Of a stretch of DNA of 64,000 nt, positions 35,124-45,111 are shown in pieces. Position 1 is the first letter of the stretch; every line of letters starts with the position of its first letter. The notes under the pieces were generated by a model, which ran no database searches, was not told the DNA's origin, and worked only from the letters and a program-made list of their open reading frames with translations. The stretch lies in NCBI GenBank assembly GCA_002110465.1, contig NEED01000081.1, positions 62,001-126,000 of the forward strand, read 5' to 3'. Position numbers and translations under genes: made by a program. Source of the stretch: an unicellular cyanobacterium SU2. Its GTDB lineage: Bacteria > Cyanobacteriota > Cyanobacteriia > Cyanobacteriales > Microcystaceae.

Positions 35124-35591
35124 ATGTCCAACACACTCTACGATCAAGATTTTCAAGGGTGGCTCAAACAAACCATTCGTCAACTACAGAAACGGGAATT
35201 TGCTGAGCTAGACATCGACAACTTAATCGAGGAGCTAAAAGAGTTGGGAAAATCAGAAAAAAGGACATTAGAAAGCAATTTAATGATTTTGTTAGCTCAT
35301 TTACTCAAATTGAAAGTACAACATGATGCTCCTGTTTCTATGAAAGATAGCTGGTATCGCTCGATTATTGAACATCGTCAGAGAATTCAAAAAAACCTTA
35401 GAGACACCCCGTCCCTCAAATCTTATCTAGACACTGCTATGGAAGAAGCTTATCCAGATGCTCGTAAAGTAGCCATTAAAGAAGGGAAACTCGCTCAATT
35501 TGGGGTTCGCATTCCTGAAGAAAATGAATATCCAAAAACTAGCCCTTTTTCAAAAGACCAGGTTTTGGATGAAGATTTTTTTGGAGACTGA
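35124..35591 (+). CDS. DUF29 family protein
   Basis: A 155-residue all-helical protein. LYDQDFQGWLKQTIRQLQKR, then LIEELKELGKSEKR and the WYRSIIEHRQRIQKNL segment are characteristic of DUF29, common in cyanobacteria in many copies and of unknown function. It is soluble, with no signal peptide. The 3' end is 22 bases from the convergent lipoprotein gene. Confidence 0.88.
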   Translation: MSNTLYDQDFQGWLKQTIRQLQKREFAELDIDNLIEELKELGKSEKRTLESNLMILLAHLLKLKVQHDAPVSMKDSWYRSIIEHRQRIQKNLRDTPSLKSYLDTAMEEAYPDARKVAIKEGKLAQFGVRIPEENEYPKTSPFSKDQVLDEDFFGD

Positions 35592-35613
35592 TTATCGTTT
35601 AAACATCGGGGTT

Positions 35614-36483
35614 TTAGCGTCTTCTCCCGCCAAAACTACGAGAACGCGATCGCGGACGACTGCTACCAAAACCACTTTTCCGTTGGGTGGTTGGTTGAGA
35701 CTTTCCAGAGGTTCTCAGCTTACTTGATCCAACCCCTGAACCGCTTGATTTACTGTCATTAGGGGAACTTTTGCGGGTTGACGTGGATGAGGTTGACGAA
35801 GATCGTCTTAAATTCCCTGACGTTCGTAGGGTTTGACGATTTTGCACCGCCGCAGGGGGAGCATTGTATTTACTGCGATAGCTATCAACCGCTTGAGTAT
35901 AGGTGTTTCCGTAACCCCCATATCCGGTCATAATGCCTCCTGGTTGATACATGGGAGGAACATAGTAGCGAGGGCTAAACAGTAAACTTCCCACCGCTTG
36001 ACCGGCTAAGGCCCCGGCAAAAGGAGTCCAAAAATTAGATTCCCGACGCACTACGACGGTTTGGGGTTCTCCCGTCTGGGGGTTAGTTTGGGTTTCGGTT
36101 ACGGTGTGGACGTATTCAATTTTAAAGTCTTCGGTGAGGGACATGATTGCTTCATCGCCCTTAATTTCCACCGAGGTTTTTTCCCCATTAGCGATTTGTT
36201 CATCCGTTAGTCTTGCCATTTGTAGGTTAGCAGTCCGATAGACAGGAGGGGTTCCTGGGGGCGTATTCAACAGCATCAGGGTATAAGTTCCATCCGCATC
36301 ATCATAACTCGCCTGTTGGACTGGATAAGTTCCCTGACTCACTTGGTTAGGAGGACTAGAGGGTCTAACTTGAGAGGTGTTAGGGGTTGATGAAGGTTGG
36401 GTTGAGGTGGTTGAGGAACCACAGGCGACCGTAGTCCAGCATAGGGCTATGGTCATCAAAAGGGCAATGAATCTGCGTGTCAT
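35614..36483 (-). CDS. Cyanobacterial lipoprotein with Ser/Arg-rich tail
   Basis: A 289-residue protein with a lipoprotein signal (1-20) and lipobox TVAC (Cys21). The frame opens at a TTG (36498), but the ATG at 36483 gives a standard signal peptide, so I use it. The middle part has no recognised domain. The C-terminal 90 residues are Ser/Thr/Arg-rich, ending SRPRSRSRSFGGRRR, and strongly basic. It begins 19 bases after the DUF1517 gene, so the two are likely co-transcribed. Function unknown. Confidence 0.75.
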   Translation of the reverse strand: MTRRFIALLMTIALCWTTVACGSSTTSTQPSSTPNTSQVRPSSPPNQVSQGTYPVQQASYDDADGTYTLMLLNTPPGTPPVYRTANLQMARLTDEQIANGEKTSVEIKGDEAIMSLTEDFKIEYVHTVTETQTNPQTGEPQTVVVRRESNFWTPFAGALAGQAVGSLLFSPRYYVPPMYQPGGIMTGYGGYGNTYTQAVDSYRSKYNAPPAAVQNRQTLRTSGNLRRSSSTSSTSTRKSSPNDSKSSGSGVGSSKLRTSGKSQPTTQRKSGFGSSRPRSRSRSFGGRRR

Positions 36484-36502
36484 AGGCTTAAAATACAATT
36501 GA

Positions 36503-37108
36503 TTATAGGGGAATTAATTCTGAAAAATTGAGTAATAGCTGGTCATTGGTCAGTTCATCCCCTAATTGGGCAGGAGAGAAGTGAACCTGTATGGCTTCTA
36601 AAACCCCTTGATAATGGAGGTTAATGAGGGCTTTAAGTCCTTCTTCTAAGGCTAGGCGATCAGCTAAATTTGTTTCTAATTCAGGCACTTCACCTTTAAA
36701 GGCCACTGTGATCATAACAACCACATTGCGAGTCACGGGGAGGGATAAGGGGGTGTTTTCCTCACTGGTGGAATTGTCAAAATCTGGTTCACTCAGATAG
36801 CGTTGGGCAGAATCGGTAAATAGTTCGGTGATGTAATCGCCGGCCTCTTCTTCTTTCCAAAAGACATCCCCTTCATTGGCCGCTGATTGCCAATAAATAG
36901 ACATCTCTAGGAGTTTTTGGCAGATATCAACCAAGCCTTCCCCGAGTACCTTTAAATCTCCGTCAGATTCTACGGCATTTTGGGCAGTTCGGTTAAGAAC
37001 CCCTAGAATAGGGGCGACTTCATCTCCAGCAAGATGGATGAAAATACGACAGACTACAAAACGGGTTTTTCCCGTCAATTTGTTAAAGCGATCGCCTAAA
37101 GAACCCAT
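36503..37108 (-). CDS. DUF1517 family protein
   Basis: A 201-residue soluble protein. The C-terminal half carries VVVMITVAFKGEVPELETNL, LKALINLHYQGVLEAIQVHF and SPAQLGDELTNDQLLLNFSE. I recognise these as the conserved end of cyanobacterial and chloroplast DUF1517 proteins, which are usually membrane-linked; here there is no membrane segment. Function unknown. It follows the Ycf66 gene by 86 bases on the same strand and precedes the lipoprotein. Confidence 0.8.
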   Translation of the reverse strand: MGSLGDRFNKLTGKTRFVVCRIFIHLAGDEVAPILGVLNRTAQNAVESDGDLKVLGEGLVDICQKLLEMSIYWQSAANEGDVFWKEEEAGDYITELFTDSAQRYLSEPDFDNSTSEENTPLSLPVTRNVVVMITVAFKGEVPELETNLADRLALEEGLKALINLHYQGVLEAIQVHFSPAQLGDELTNDQLLLNFSELIPL

Positions 37109-37194
37109 AATAGTGTTTTCCTTAAGATTGACTAGAAATTTGAGGGGGAGAGGGGGGGAAGTCTGTTCAATGTATGACTTTTAACTTGCAAACT

Positions 37195-38502
37195 TCATTT
37201 TTTATCCCCTTCATCTGATTTTTTGTCTTCGTCTTTCTCTTCGGTAAAAATATCAGAGAAAGTTGGAGAAGATGATTCTGTTTCAAGATTTTCTATTTCT
37301 GAGTTAATCTCTTGGGGATTTTCTACGGTAGAAGATTCATTAGGTTTAAGTTGATCGTCTGCGATCGCGGTTTGTGTCTCTTCAGGTTCTTCGAGGGTAA
37401 CGTCAACCGCCGGAATAGATGCTTCTGGGTTGTCTTGTTCCTTTTCGGGTGGTTGTTCGATCTCAACAGTTTCTGGGGTTGTTTCTAAGGTAACTTCTGT
37501 CCCTTCGACCATCGTTGTCATTGTTTCAGTTTCTTCTGAGGTATTAATCGCTTCTTCGGTTGCTGTTTCGGTTTCTTCTATTACTGTTGCAGAAAATTCT
37601 GAGGTTTCGCCTTCTTTTACTTCTTTTGCTTCAATGATCGCTTCAACTGTTTCTTGTTCTTCTGAAGTCTCACCAGTTTCCCAGTCTTCTTCGTCTAGGT
37701 CTAATTCTTCTTGATCGGATGATTCGGGAAGGGTTTCCGATGACGGTTGAGGTTTCGATTTTCCTAACCCAAATAGGGATTTTAGGGAGAACCCTTTCTT
37801 TTTCGGTTTTTCGGGTTCGGGTTCAGGTTCAAGTTCCTTTTCCGTTTCTGCAACAGGCGTTTCTCTTGATTCTTCTAGGGGTTCTTCTGTTGGTGGAGGT
37901 GAAGGAAGTTCTTCGTCTGGAATTAATGCTTCAGGAATTGCTTCGGAAGGGGTTTCTAAAGTTTGTCGTTCTTCTGTTTCCTCGGTTGGGGCGATCGCCT
38001 CTACTGACTCTTGAATAAGGGTTTCTTCTTTTGTTTCTGGGAGTTTTGTTTCTGGAAGGGTATCTTCTTCGCTAGATACTTCTTCAGAGATCGGTGGGGA
38101 TACTTCTTCTGTAACAGGTTCTGTTGGTTCTGAAACCGTTTCTACTGCTGGGGATGGGGTGGGGGTCACACTAAGGTCTTTTTTGCCTCCTAAACGGTTT
38201 TTGACCCAATTTAGGACAGAAAAACCAGTGAGATCGGTTTGTTCTTCGGGGTGAGCGATCGCCCGTCTCAATCGAACGGTTTGCCACCCAAAGGATACCA
38301 TTAAGATAACTGCTGCCGATTGTCCTAATAAGATTCCACCGGTGATGCGTTCAGCACATACCCATAAAACTAGGGCATAAAATAAACCTATCCCACTCCA
38401 GAGAAAGTCATCTTGGCGGTGCAATTCTGGTAAAAAGAAAGCAGATAAATACAGACTTAAGCTAGTTAGGGCGATAATGATTGCTAGGATGTAGGCCAAC
38501 AT
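37195..38502 (-). CDS. Ycf66 family protein with long acidic tail
   Basis: A 435-residue protein. The first 100 residues are the Ycf66 domain: three hydrophobic segments (about 3-25, 34-52, 57-75) with LWSGIGLFYALVLWVCAERI and GGILLGQSAAVILMVSFGW. The rest (about 115-435) is a low-complexity Glu/Thr/Ser/Pro-rich tail with a basic break at about 232-250 (KPKKKGFSLKSLFGLGKSKP). Ycf66 is conserved in cyanobacteria and some plastids with no assigned job. The tail length is unusual for plastid Ycf66 but common in cyanobacteria. It heads the Ycf66-DUF1517-lipoprotein series. Confidence 0.88.
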   Translation of the reverse strand: MLAYILAIIIALTSLSLYLSAFFLPELHRQDDFLWSGIGLFYALVLWVCAERITGGILLGQSAAVILMVSFGWQTVRLRRAIAHPEEQTDLTGFSVLNWVKNRLGGKKDLSVTPTPSPAVETVSEPTEPVTEEVSPPISEEVSSEEDTLPETKLPETKEETLIQESVEAIAPTEETEERQTLETPSEAIPEALIPDEELPSPPPTEEPLEESRETPVAETEKELEPEPEPEKPKKKGFSLKSLFGLGKSKPQPSSETLPESSDQEELDLDEEDWETGETSEEQETVEAIIEAKEVKEGETSEFSATVIEETETATEEAINTSEETETMTTMVEGTEVTLETTPETVEIEQPPEKEQDNPEASIPAVDVTLEEPEETQTAIADDQLKPNESSTVENPQEINSEIENLETESSSPTFSDIFTEEKDEDKKSDEGDKK

Positions 38503-38678
38503 TGAATGGGTTACTCCTTGGGTGTTCTCTTTAATTATTGTGAGGCATATTGCCCCTTATTGTTCATCGGATTCTTGATCCAATTTTCTGCTCAAGTAAG
38601 TTAGATTAGTTACCAAATTCTTTTACTGCGGTTGTTTCCTCACACTTGATATTGCTTTTAAACCGCTAGGAAACCCCC

Positions 38679-41600
38679 ATGAGTCAATCGCCGCTTCCTC
38701 CTAATTCTCCGTCCAATCATTTGAGTCGTCTGCTAAGAATCGCTAGAAAACCGTCTACTATTGCGATTGGTATGACTTCTGTAACCATTGTTCTTATTGG
38801 CTATACAGGGTTACGTCTTTTCCTTAAAGAATATCTTCCTCCTTGGTTAGAAAAACAAGTTAGTTCCCTGATTAATCGTCCCGTTAATATTGATGAACTT
38901 CAAGGGTTTTCTCTTAATCGTCTTTATTTGGGATCTTCTTCTATTCCAAAAACCCCTGATCATCCTAACCAACTTACGGCTAGTCGTGTGGTTGTTCATT
39001 TTGATCCCCTTGCTGTTTTATTAAAACGAACTTTAGCTATTAAAGTTGTTCCTGAAGATGTTGAAGTTGAGTTACGTCAATATTCCGAAGGAGATTTACT
39101 TAAAGGAGAGATAACGGATGAAATTATTCCTCTCAAGTTAGACCTAACTTTTGATGTTGAAAATGTTGCTATTGATGTTTTCCTGCAAAAAACTAATAAT
39201 CTTCTTGAAGCTACTCTAAATGGACAAGCAAGATATAGTGAAGTTACCCAAGCAAAGTGGAATTACAATCTTAATTTAGCTTTACTCAATAGTGAAATTG
39301 AACTTGAAGGACAAACGATTCTTGAAACAACAGAAAGTCAAGTTAAACTGGCTATTACTAAGCTAAATCTGAGTCAATTAATGCCTTTAGTTCTTAAGTC
39401 TCCTCTTCAATTAAATCAAGGAGACATTCAGGCAGATTTGGATCTTAATGTTCCTTCTATTAACAATTTATCAAAAACGAAAGGACAAGGAACTCTTGAT
39501 TTAAGCAATGTTAAAGGTCAAATAACTCCCTTCAAACAACCTTTCCAAGCAGTTGCCAACATTTCTTTGCAAGATAATAAAGTTTTAATCAAAAAAGCTC
39601 AAGCAAGTTTAGGGAATATTATTGCCAATCTATCTGGTGAATATGATTGGAATAAAGGAAGTAATTTAGACGGTAATATTACTGGATTAACTGAGGCTAA
39701 TATTCGCCAAGTTTACCCCATCAAGTTTCCGGTAGAAGTTCAAGGAGAATTACAAGCTAACTTTAATTTAACAGGAATGTTTGACAACCCTTTATTAAAA
39801 GGAAACATCGAAAACAAAAATGTTATAGAAATTGCTCAAACTCAACTTGATCAGATTATCATTAATTTTCAAACCAATTTTGATGATTTTTTCTTAAAAA
39901 ATTTCTCAGTTAAGCCGAAGGTTGGGGGTGAAATTACTGCCCAAGGAATGGCTAACCCTAAAATTCTTCAATCTCTTGTTAACGGGAAATCAATTGATTG
40001 GGAAACAATTCCTTTTGAATTAGCTTTAAAAACTGAATTGCCAAGTCAAAAGTTAGTAAAAACCTATTATGAATTACCAAGAGAAGTTAATTTAAATACC
40101 CTAAAAGCACAAGGAAATATCAAAGGAAATTTTGGAAATCCTCAAGGGTTAATTAAGTGGGAAACGGCAGGAAGTTTAACTAGGGCTAATACTCAAATTA
40201 TCAGTCAAGGAAATCTTTTAATAGACAAGAATAATATCATTTTTAGCAATACAGAATTAGTTACCAACCAAGGAAAAATAATCCTTAGTGGTAGAGGAAA
40301 TTTATCAACTAAAAAATGGCAAGGATACTTGAATTCAAACTCCCTAAATTTAACCCCCTTCACCTCGGTGATTTGCCAAAATAAAAAGATAAAATGTCCT
40401 GATAATATTTCCTTAGAAAATGCCAACGTTAGAATGGGAGGTACACTTGGTAAACCTTGGAAAAAATCGGTTAATTTATCCTCTAATTTAGCCCTAGCCG
40501 TAGATAATGGCAATCTGGTTATTAATAGTCAGTTACAGCAAGGTAAATTTACGACATCAGCAACAGGTTTACAGCTTCCTTTAAACGCATTAATAACTAA
40601 CATTCCCATTCCAATTACTTTAAACCGATCTAAATTTAATTTATCGGGAAATCTAGAAGAAGTCTTACAGAAATCAACCCTTAATATTGATGGGATTAAA
40701 GGCGATGCTAATCTAGAGATAGAAATCGCTGAAAGTCCCCTAAATGCCCAAGCAACCTGGGAAAATGGCTTATTTCAAGGAATCGCTAATCTGAGATCTT
40801 TATCTCTCAATCAATTTGTCCCTCAGTTACCAATTCCTGTTCAATTAACTAACAGTAAGATTAACATTTTAGGAAGTCTGCGATCGCTGCTATCTTTATG
40901 GGAAAAACCTAACTTTAATGACTTTCAAATAAATACTGATACCCAACTAGCGATCGCCGATGGAACCGTGACAGCAATTAGTCAATTAAACCAGGGAAAA
41001 ATAACCGTTAATGCGACAGCAACTCCCCTATCTCTTTCTAATTCTAATCTTTTACCCCAAATTTCTACCCCCATTGAAGTCAAACAAACAGACATTAACT
41101 TAACAGCTAATTTACCTGATTTACTATCTTTTGACTTTAATAAAGTACAAGGAAATGCACAACTTAAATTAGGAGTTTCTCAAGGAGAAATCACAACATC
41201 AACCCAATTAATCAATAATCAATGGACAACCAAGATTATTGCTAATAACCTAGATTTATCAACTGGGGACAATCAATTATTTTCTTCACAAATAAGTGAT
41301 CCAATTAACGCTAAAATAAACCTCTCAGGAACCTTAGCATCTCTATTATCACCTGACGCTGTCATTCCCCTTCAAGCGAATACAATATTACTAGAAATTG
41401 GGGAACAAAAATTAAACGCTGATGGTAATCTAACCCTTACTAATCTTTTGAAAAATCCTAATATTTCTACTGTTAACCTAAATATTGATACCCAAGCTGA
41501 CTTAAAGATCTTACCTGTCAACGAAATTCTAGCTAAAATTCCCATTAACAAACAATTTTTACCCCAAAGTATTGATTTAGTGGGAATAGGGAAATTTAAA

Positions 41601-44600
41601 GGGCGTTTAGTCGGTAAAAATGTATTAACTTCTCCTCTATCTCCAGGGAACTTACAATTAATAGGAAACCTAAATTTATCAAAGTTTAAATTTAATGATT
41701 TGGCGTTTGAATCGACTTTGAAAGGAGAAATTAATTTAATAACTGGAAAAGAATTAGTTCTTGATTTACGCGGTAAAAAAGATGTCATTGCTGCGGTGTT
41801 TACTCCCTGTTTACAACAAAAATGTTTACTTCCTTATGTTCCCCAGTCCTTTGAAATAAGTCAGCGTGAAGGCAATTCTTCCCCAATTATTGCCCAAGGA
41901 AATCGTCAGGGCGATCGCTTAATAGCCAAAGTCCAAAATTTACCTTTAGAACTATTAAAATTATCTCCCATTCGTGATTATGGGTTCCCCAATAATTTAG
42001 GAGGAAAAGTAAATCTAAATTTAGAAATTGATCCGTTAACCTTAAAAGGAAGAGGAAACTTAGATATTATCAACCCTAATCTAGGTCAAATTTTTGGAGA
42101 CAACTTTAAAGCAAATTGGATTTATCAAGATGATTATCTTGCATTAGAAAAGGCAACTCTAACACTAGGAAATAGTCGTTATAATATTAATGGCAATCTA
42201 AGATTAAAAACAGGTGAAATTCAAGGCAATTTACAAGTTAGTGAAGGTTATGTTCAAGATATTTTAACAGCTTTACAAATCTCTGATGTTGAAAGTTTAT
42301 TAAGGGTTTTACAATTAAAAAAAGAAACGTTGGCACAAGCTGAATCGGTTACACCTAAACCGGTTGGTGATGTTAATTCACCCCTTTCAGAACAAATAAA
42401 TAAATTGTGGAAAAATGACCAAACAATCAGAGATATTACCTTAGAAAGACAAGCAGGAAAGTTACCACAAGAATTGGATATTAGGGGAAAATTTAATGCA
42501 GAAATTGCCTTGGCAGGAACCCTAGAAACGCCAAAAATAACCTTACAATTTCAAGGAGAAGATTGGGAATGGACACCGCAACTCTCTACGCCGTCTATTA
42601 TCCAGTCTTTAGGATTTGTTATGGAAGGTTCTCAAGTAATTCCTATCGAAATCTTAGCACTTACAGGCAAGTTAGAAGATGGGATAATTAAGATAAATCC
42701 CATGATTAAGGTTAATCAAAGTGTCATACAAGCTAATCTGAATCTAAGTTATCAAAACAATCAGTTTGACTGGCAACCTTCAACCTTTAGTCTGAATAAT
42801 TTAACGTTAGATACCGTCCGTAACCTAATGGTTATTCCTGGGGACATTAATGGGGGTATTAATGTTGAAGGGAACCTCACGGGAAGTTTAACCCAACCAG
42901 AAATTACAGGCATATTTTCTTTGACTAATCCAGTTATTAATGCTCGGTTAATTGCACAAAATTTGACAGGAAATTTTTCTTATCAAAATACTCAGTTTAA
43001 ACTACAAATAGAGGAGCCAGATTTTATCAAAGTTGCTGCTAATTTTCCTTTCCCTTTGAAAGAAGATAAGAATGCTTTCCAACTCAATGCTAAGTTGGGT
43101 TCTGAGATATTTTCTTTATTAGAAGTTCTAACTGAAGAGCAAGTAAATTGGATCGGGGGAGATGGAGATATAGATATTAATATTGGGGGAGAAATACTGA
43201 TTAACCAGGAAATAAAAGTTAGTTTAGATGCTAATAGTCAAGCCATTTTAGATTTCAAAGAAACAACATTTAAAACTGATTTACTACCAAATACTTTAAC
43301 GTTAAATGGTAAAATTTTCCTGCAAAATGGAACAATTCAAGTAGGAGAATTAATCGGAAATATTGGTGAACTAACTCTCAAAACAGTAGGAATCTTACCC
43401 TTATTTTCTGATCCATCTAAAGAAATTGAAGAAGCAAATTCATTAATGGTTTCTTTAACCCAAGAACAGGTAAACTCAGATGGTTTATATCAAGGAATTG
43501 CTGAGGCTAGAGTTATTATTACAGGAGCAGCTATTAGTCCGATTGTTTCAGGAGAAGTAAAATTAAATCAAGGTAAAATCATAGTTCCTAATGTGATTCC
43601 TGAAGAACCAGAATCCCCAATTTTAGAAGAATGGATAGGAACCATTAGTCCCCTAGGAAGTCCTGTTCTTTTGCCAAGGTTTAATCACTTTAAAATTTTC
43701 CTTCAAGACATAGAAATCGAGCAGAATAATCTCAGTCCTAAATTTTCTTTTAACGTGAGCGGCGATTTGAGTTTAAGTGGTCAGTTGGCAAGTCTTTCTT
43801 TACCAGGAATACTAGGTCTAAAACCATCAGGAACAGTAAAGATTAATAGTGGGACAGTTGATATTCCTGTAACTCGCGTTTTTCTTCCTCGTCAATATAA
43901 TAATAAGATTACTTTTTCACCAAATCAAGGATTACTAAATCCCTATATTGATTTACAGTTTAATCTTTACATCTTCAATGTTGCGTTACGAACCATTAAT
44001 GCTAATGAGGTAGCGGATGATATTGTACAAAGTGGTCGTTCTCAATCAGTAGAAATTACTTTAGGAATTAAAGGGGATGCTGACCAATTGTTACCTAATC
44101 TAGGGACGAATGTAAAGGAAGTTTGTCAGCTACGACCAGATAACTCTCCTCCATTTCCCAAAACGCCTAATATTTCCACGAGTCAGTTACAACAATTAGT
44201 TAACTGTATTCGAGTTAATAATTTAGGGACAAATTCAATTCAAGATTTACTGCAATCTCCCATTGTTTCTTTTTCAAGTAGTCCTCGTTTAAGTAGTAGT
44301 GAATTGTTAACCCTTTTTGGAACACAACGCCCTGATTTAGTGGAACAATTACAACAGCAAAACTCAGCCCAATTGGTTGAAGCGGGATTACCTCAAGTAG
44401 CGGTGGTAGTCTTTCCGTTTTTACAAGATTGGATCTTTGAATTTAACGAAACAACTAATCAATTTGGTAAAGATTGGGGGTTAGGAAATTTACGGTTTTA
44501 TCCCGTCTTAGAAACGGTCTATGAACTTGAAGATGATTCACTAATTCGGTTTTCCTATGACTACTCATTTAATGAGGTAATTATCCGTTATGAAAACAAA

Positions 44601-44606
44601 TTTTAA
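38679..44606 (+). CDS. tamB: TamB/DUF490 family translocation and assembly protein
   Basis: A 1975-residue envelope-spanning protein. One N-terminal membrane helix lies at about 26-47. A very long series of beta-strand-rich, AsmA-like repeats follows (alternating 'NLSGNL/ITAQG' patterns), forming the hydrophobic groove that carries lipids between membranes. The C-terminal DUF490 domain spans about 1560-1975. The length fits cyanobacterial TamB (1700-2000). By family knowledge it helps move phospholipid to the outer membrane or assemble barrels with an Omp85 partner, which is not in the window. The gene is intact. Confidence 0.92.
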   Translation: MSQSPLPPNSPSNHLSRLLRIARKPSTIAIGMTSVTIVLIGYTGLRLFLKEYLPPWLEKQVSSLINRPVNIDELQGFSLNRLYLGSSSIPKTPDHPNQLTASRVVVHFDPLAVLLKRTLAIKVVPEDVEVELRQYSEGDLLKGEITDEIIPLKLDLTFDVENVAIDVFLQKTNNLLEATLNGQARYSEVTQAKWNYNLNLALLNSEIELEGQTILETTESQVKLAITKLNLSQLMPLVLKSPLQLNQGDIQADLDLNVPSINNLSKTKGQGTLDLSNVKGQITPFKQPFQAVANISLQDNKVLIKKAQASLGNIIANLSGEYDWNKGSNLDGNITGLTEANIRQVYPIKFPVEVQGELQANFNLTGMFDNPLLKGNIENKNVIEIAQTQLDQIIINFQTNFDDFFLKNFSVKPKVGGEITAQGMANPKILQSLVNGKSIDWETIPFELALKTELPSQKLVKTYYELPREVNLNTLKAQGNIKGNFGNPQGLIKWETAGSLTRANTQIISQGNLLIDKNNIIFSNTELVTNQGKIILSGRGNLSTKKWQGYLNSNSLNLTPFTSVICQNKKIKCPDNISLENANVRMGGTLGKPWKKSVNLSSNLALAVDNGNLVINSQLQQGKFTTSATGLQLPLNALITNIPIPITLNRSKFNLSGNLEEVLQKSTLNIDGIKGDANLEIEIAESPLNAQATWENGLFQGIANLRSLSLNQFVPQLPIPVQLTNSKINILGSLRSLLSLWEKPNFNDFQINTDTQLAIADGTVTAISQLNQGKITVNATATPLSLSNSNLLPQISTPIEVKQTDINLTANLPDLLSFDFNKVQGNAQLKLGVSQGEITTSTQLINNQWTTKIIANNLDLSTGDNQLFSSQISDPINAKINLSGTLASLLSPDAVIPLQANTILLEIGEQKLNADGNLTLTNLLKNPNISTVNLNIDTQADLKILPVNEILAKIPINKQFLPQSIDLVGIGKFKGRLVGKNVLTSPLSPGNLQLIGNLNLSKFKFNDLAFESTLKGEINLITGKELVLDLRGKKDVIAAVFTPCLQQKCLLPYVPQSFEISQREGNSSPIIAQGNRQGDRLIAKVQNLPLELLKLSPIRDYGFPNNLGGKVNLNLEIDPLTLKGRGNLDIINPNLGQIFGDNFKANWIYQDDYLALEKATLTLGNSRYNINGNLRLKTGEIQGNLQVSEGYVQDILTALQISDVESLLRVLQLKKETLAQAESVTPKPVGDVNSPLSEQINKLWKNDQTIRDITLERQAGKLPQELDIRGKFNAEIALAGTLETPKITLQFQGEDWEWTPQLSTPSIIQSLGFVMEGSQVIPIEILALTGKLEDGIIKINPMIKVNQSVIQANLNLSYQNNQFDWQPSTFSLNNLTLDTVRNLMVIPGDINGGINVEGNLTGSLTQPEITGIFSLTNPVINARLIAQNLTGNFSYQNTQFKLQIEEPDFIKVAANFPFPLKEDKNAFQLNAKLGSEIFSLLEVLTEEQVNWIGGDGDIDINIGGEILINQEIKVSLDANSQAILDFKETTFKTDLLPNTLTLNGKIFLQNGTIQVGELIGNIGELTLKTVGILPLFSDPSKEIEEANSLMVSLTQEQVNSDGLYQGIAEARVIITGAAISPIVSGEVKLNQGKIIVPNVIPEEPESPILEEWIGTISPLGSPVLLPRFNHFKIFLQDIEIEQNNLSPKFSFNVSGDLSLSGQLASLSLPGILGLKPSGTVKINSGTVDIPVTRVFLPRQYNNKITFSPNQGLLNPYIDLQFNLYIFNVALRTINANEVADDIVQSGRSQSVEITLGIKGDADQLLPNLGTNVKEVCQLRPDNSPPFPKTPNISTSQLQQLVNCIRVNNLGTNSIQDLLQSPIVSFSSSPRLSSSELLTLFGTQRPDLVEQLQQQNSAQLVEAGLPQVAVVVFPFLQDWIFEFNETTNQFGKDWGLGNLRFYPVLETVYELEDDSLIRFSYDYSFNEVIIRYENKF

Positions 44607-44635
44607 GGGATAGGACTAAAGCCCTTACTACGAAC
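44601..44635. repeat. Dispersed GGGCTTTAGCCC element, copy 5 (one arm)
   Basis: GACTAAAGCCCTTACTACGA just after the tamB stop codon is the reverse-strand form of the left arm of copy 1. The other arm is reduced to TTTTAAGGGAT. A separate CCCTAG/CTAGGG inverted repeat lies at 44681-44699. Confidence 0.55.
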
Positions 44636-44738
44636 ATTCTACTTAACTAATATATGATGTCAGGGATAATAAAGTCAGTTCCCTAGGGGAAAGCTAGGGG
44701 ATATCAAGAATAAACCAATCTAATTGGGAGTTTAATCC

Positions 44739-45014
44739 ATGAGCGAACAAGGTACAGTTACTTATTCAATAGCAGAAGTTCTCAAGGGGATTGAGAGTAA
44801 ATTTAACAAGATTGATGAGAAATTAGAAAAACTGAACACCATTGAGGTGAAACTAGCAGCGATTGAGACAGAAGTTAAAAGCCTTAAAGAAGATGTCAAG
44901 GAATTAAAAGGATCAACTAAGGCTCAAATCTGGACGCTAATCGGCATCTTAGTGACGGCGGTTAGTGGGTTCCTTGTAGCTGTCGGTCGCTTTGTCCTAT
45001 CAAGTAATCCTTAA
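44739..45014 (+). CDS. Small coiled-coil protein with C-terminal membrane anchor
   Basis: A 91-residue protein. Residues about 8-62 form a Lys/Glu-rich coiled coil with heptads (ESKFNKIDEKLEKL, LAAIETEVKSLKEDVKEL). Residues 66-86 are one membrane helix, so it is probably tail-anchored. This layout is shared with phage XhlA-like and many cyanobacterial hypothetical proteins, and no function can be assigned. GGGAG precedes the ATG by 9 bases. Confidence 0.7.
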   Translation: MSEQGTVTYSIAEVLKGIESKFNKIDEKLEKLNTIEVKLAAIETEVKSLKEDVKELKGSTKAQIWTLIGILVTAVSGFLVAVGRFVLSSNP

Positions 45015-45048
45015 TGATGTTTTACACAGTGAGTCTAATTAAAACAAA

Positions 45049-45070
45049 AGAGCGTCATAATTGACGCTCT
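45049..45070 (-). terminator. Rho-independent terminator of dnaK
   Basis: AGAGCGTCA and TGACGCTCT form a perfect 9-base-pair stem with a 4-base loop. On the minus strand it is followed by TTTTGTTTT. It lies 41 bases after the dnaK stop codon. Confidence 0.85.
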
Positions 45071-45111
45071 CTCCCTTAAATTAACTAGCCCAAATTTGGT
45101 CAAACCGGGGG

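Noticed and set aside
38630-38650. TCCTCACAC motif before tamB as a possible Yfr1-like small RNA
   Set aside because: Only the short core matches. The flanking stems and terminator of Yfr1 are missing.
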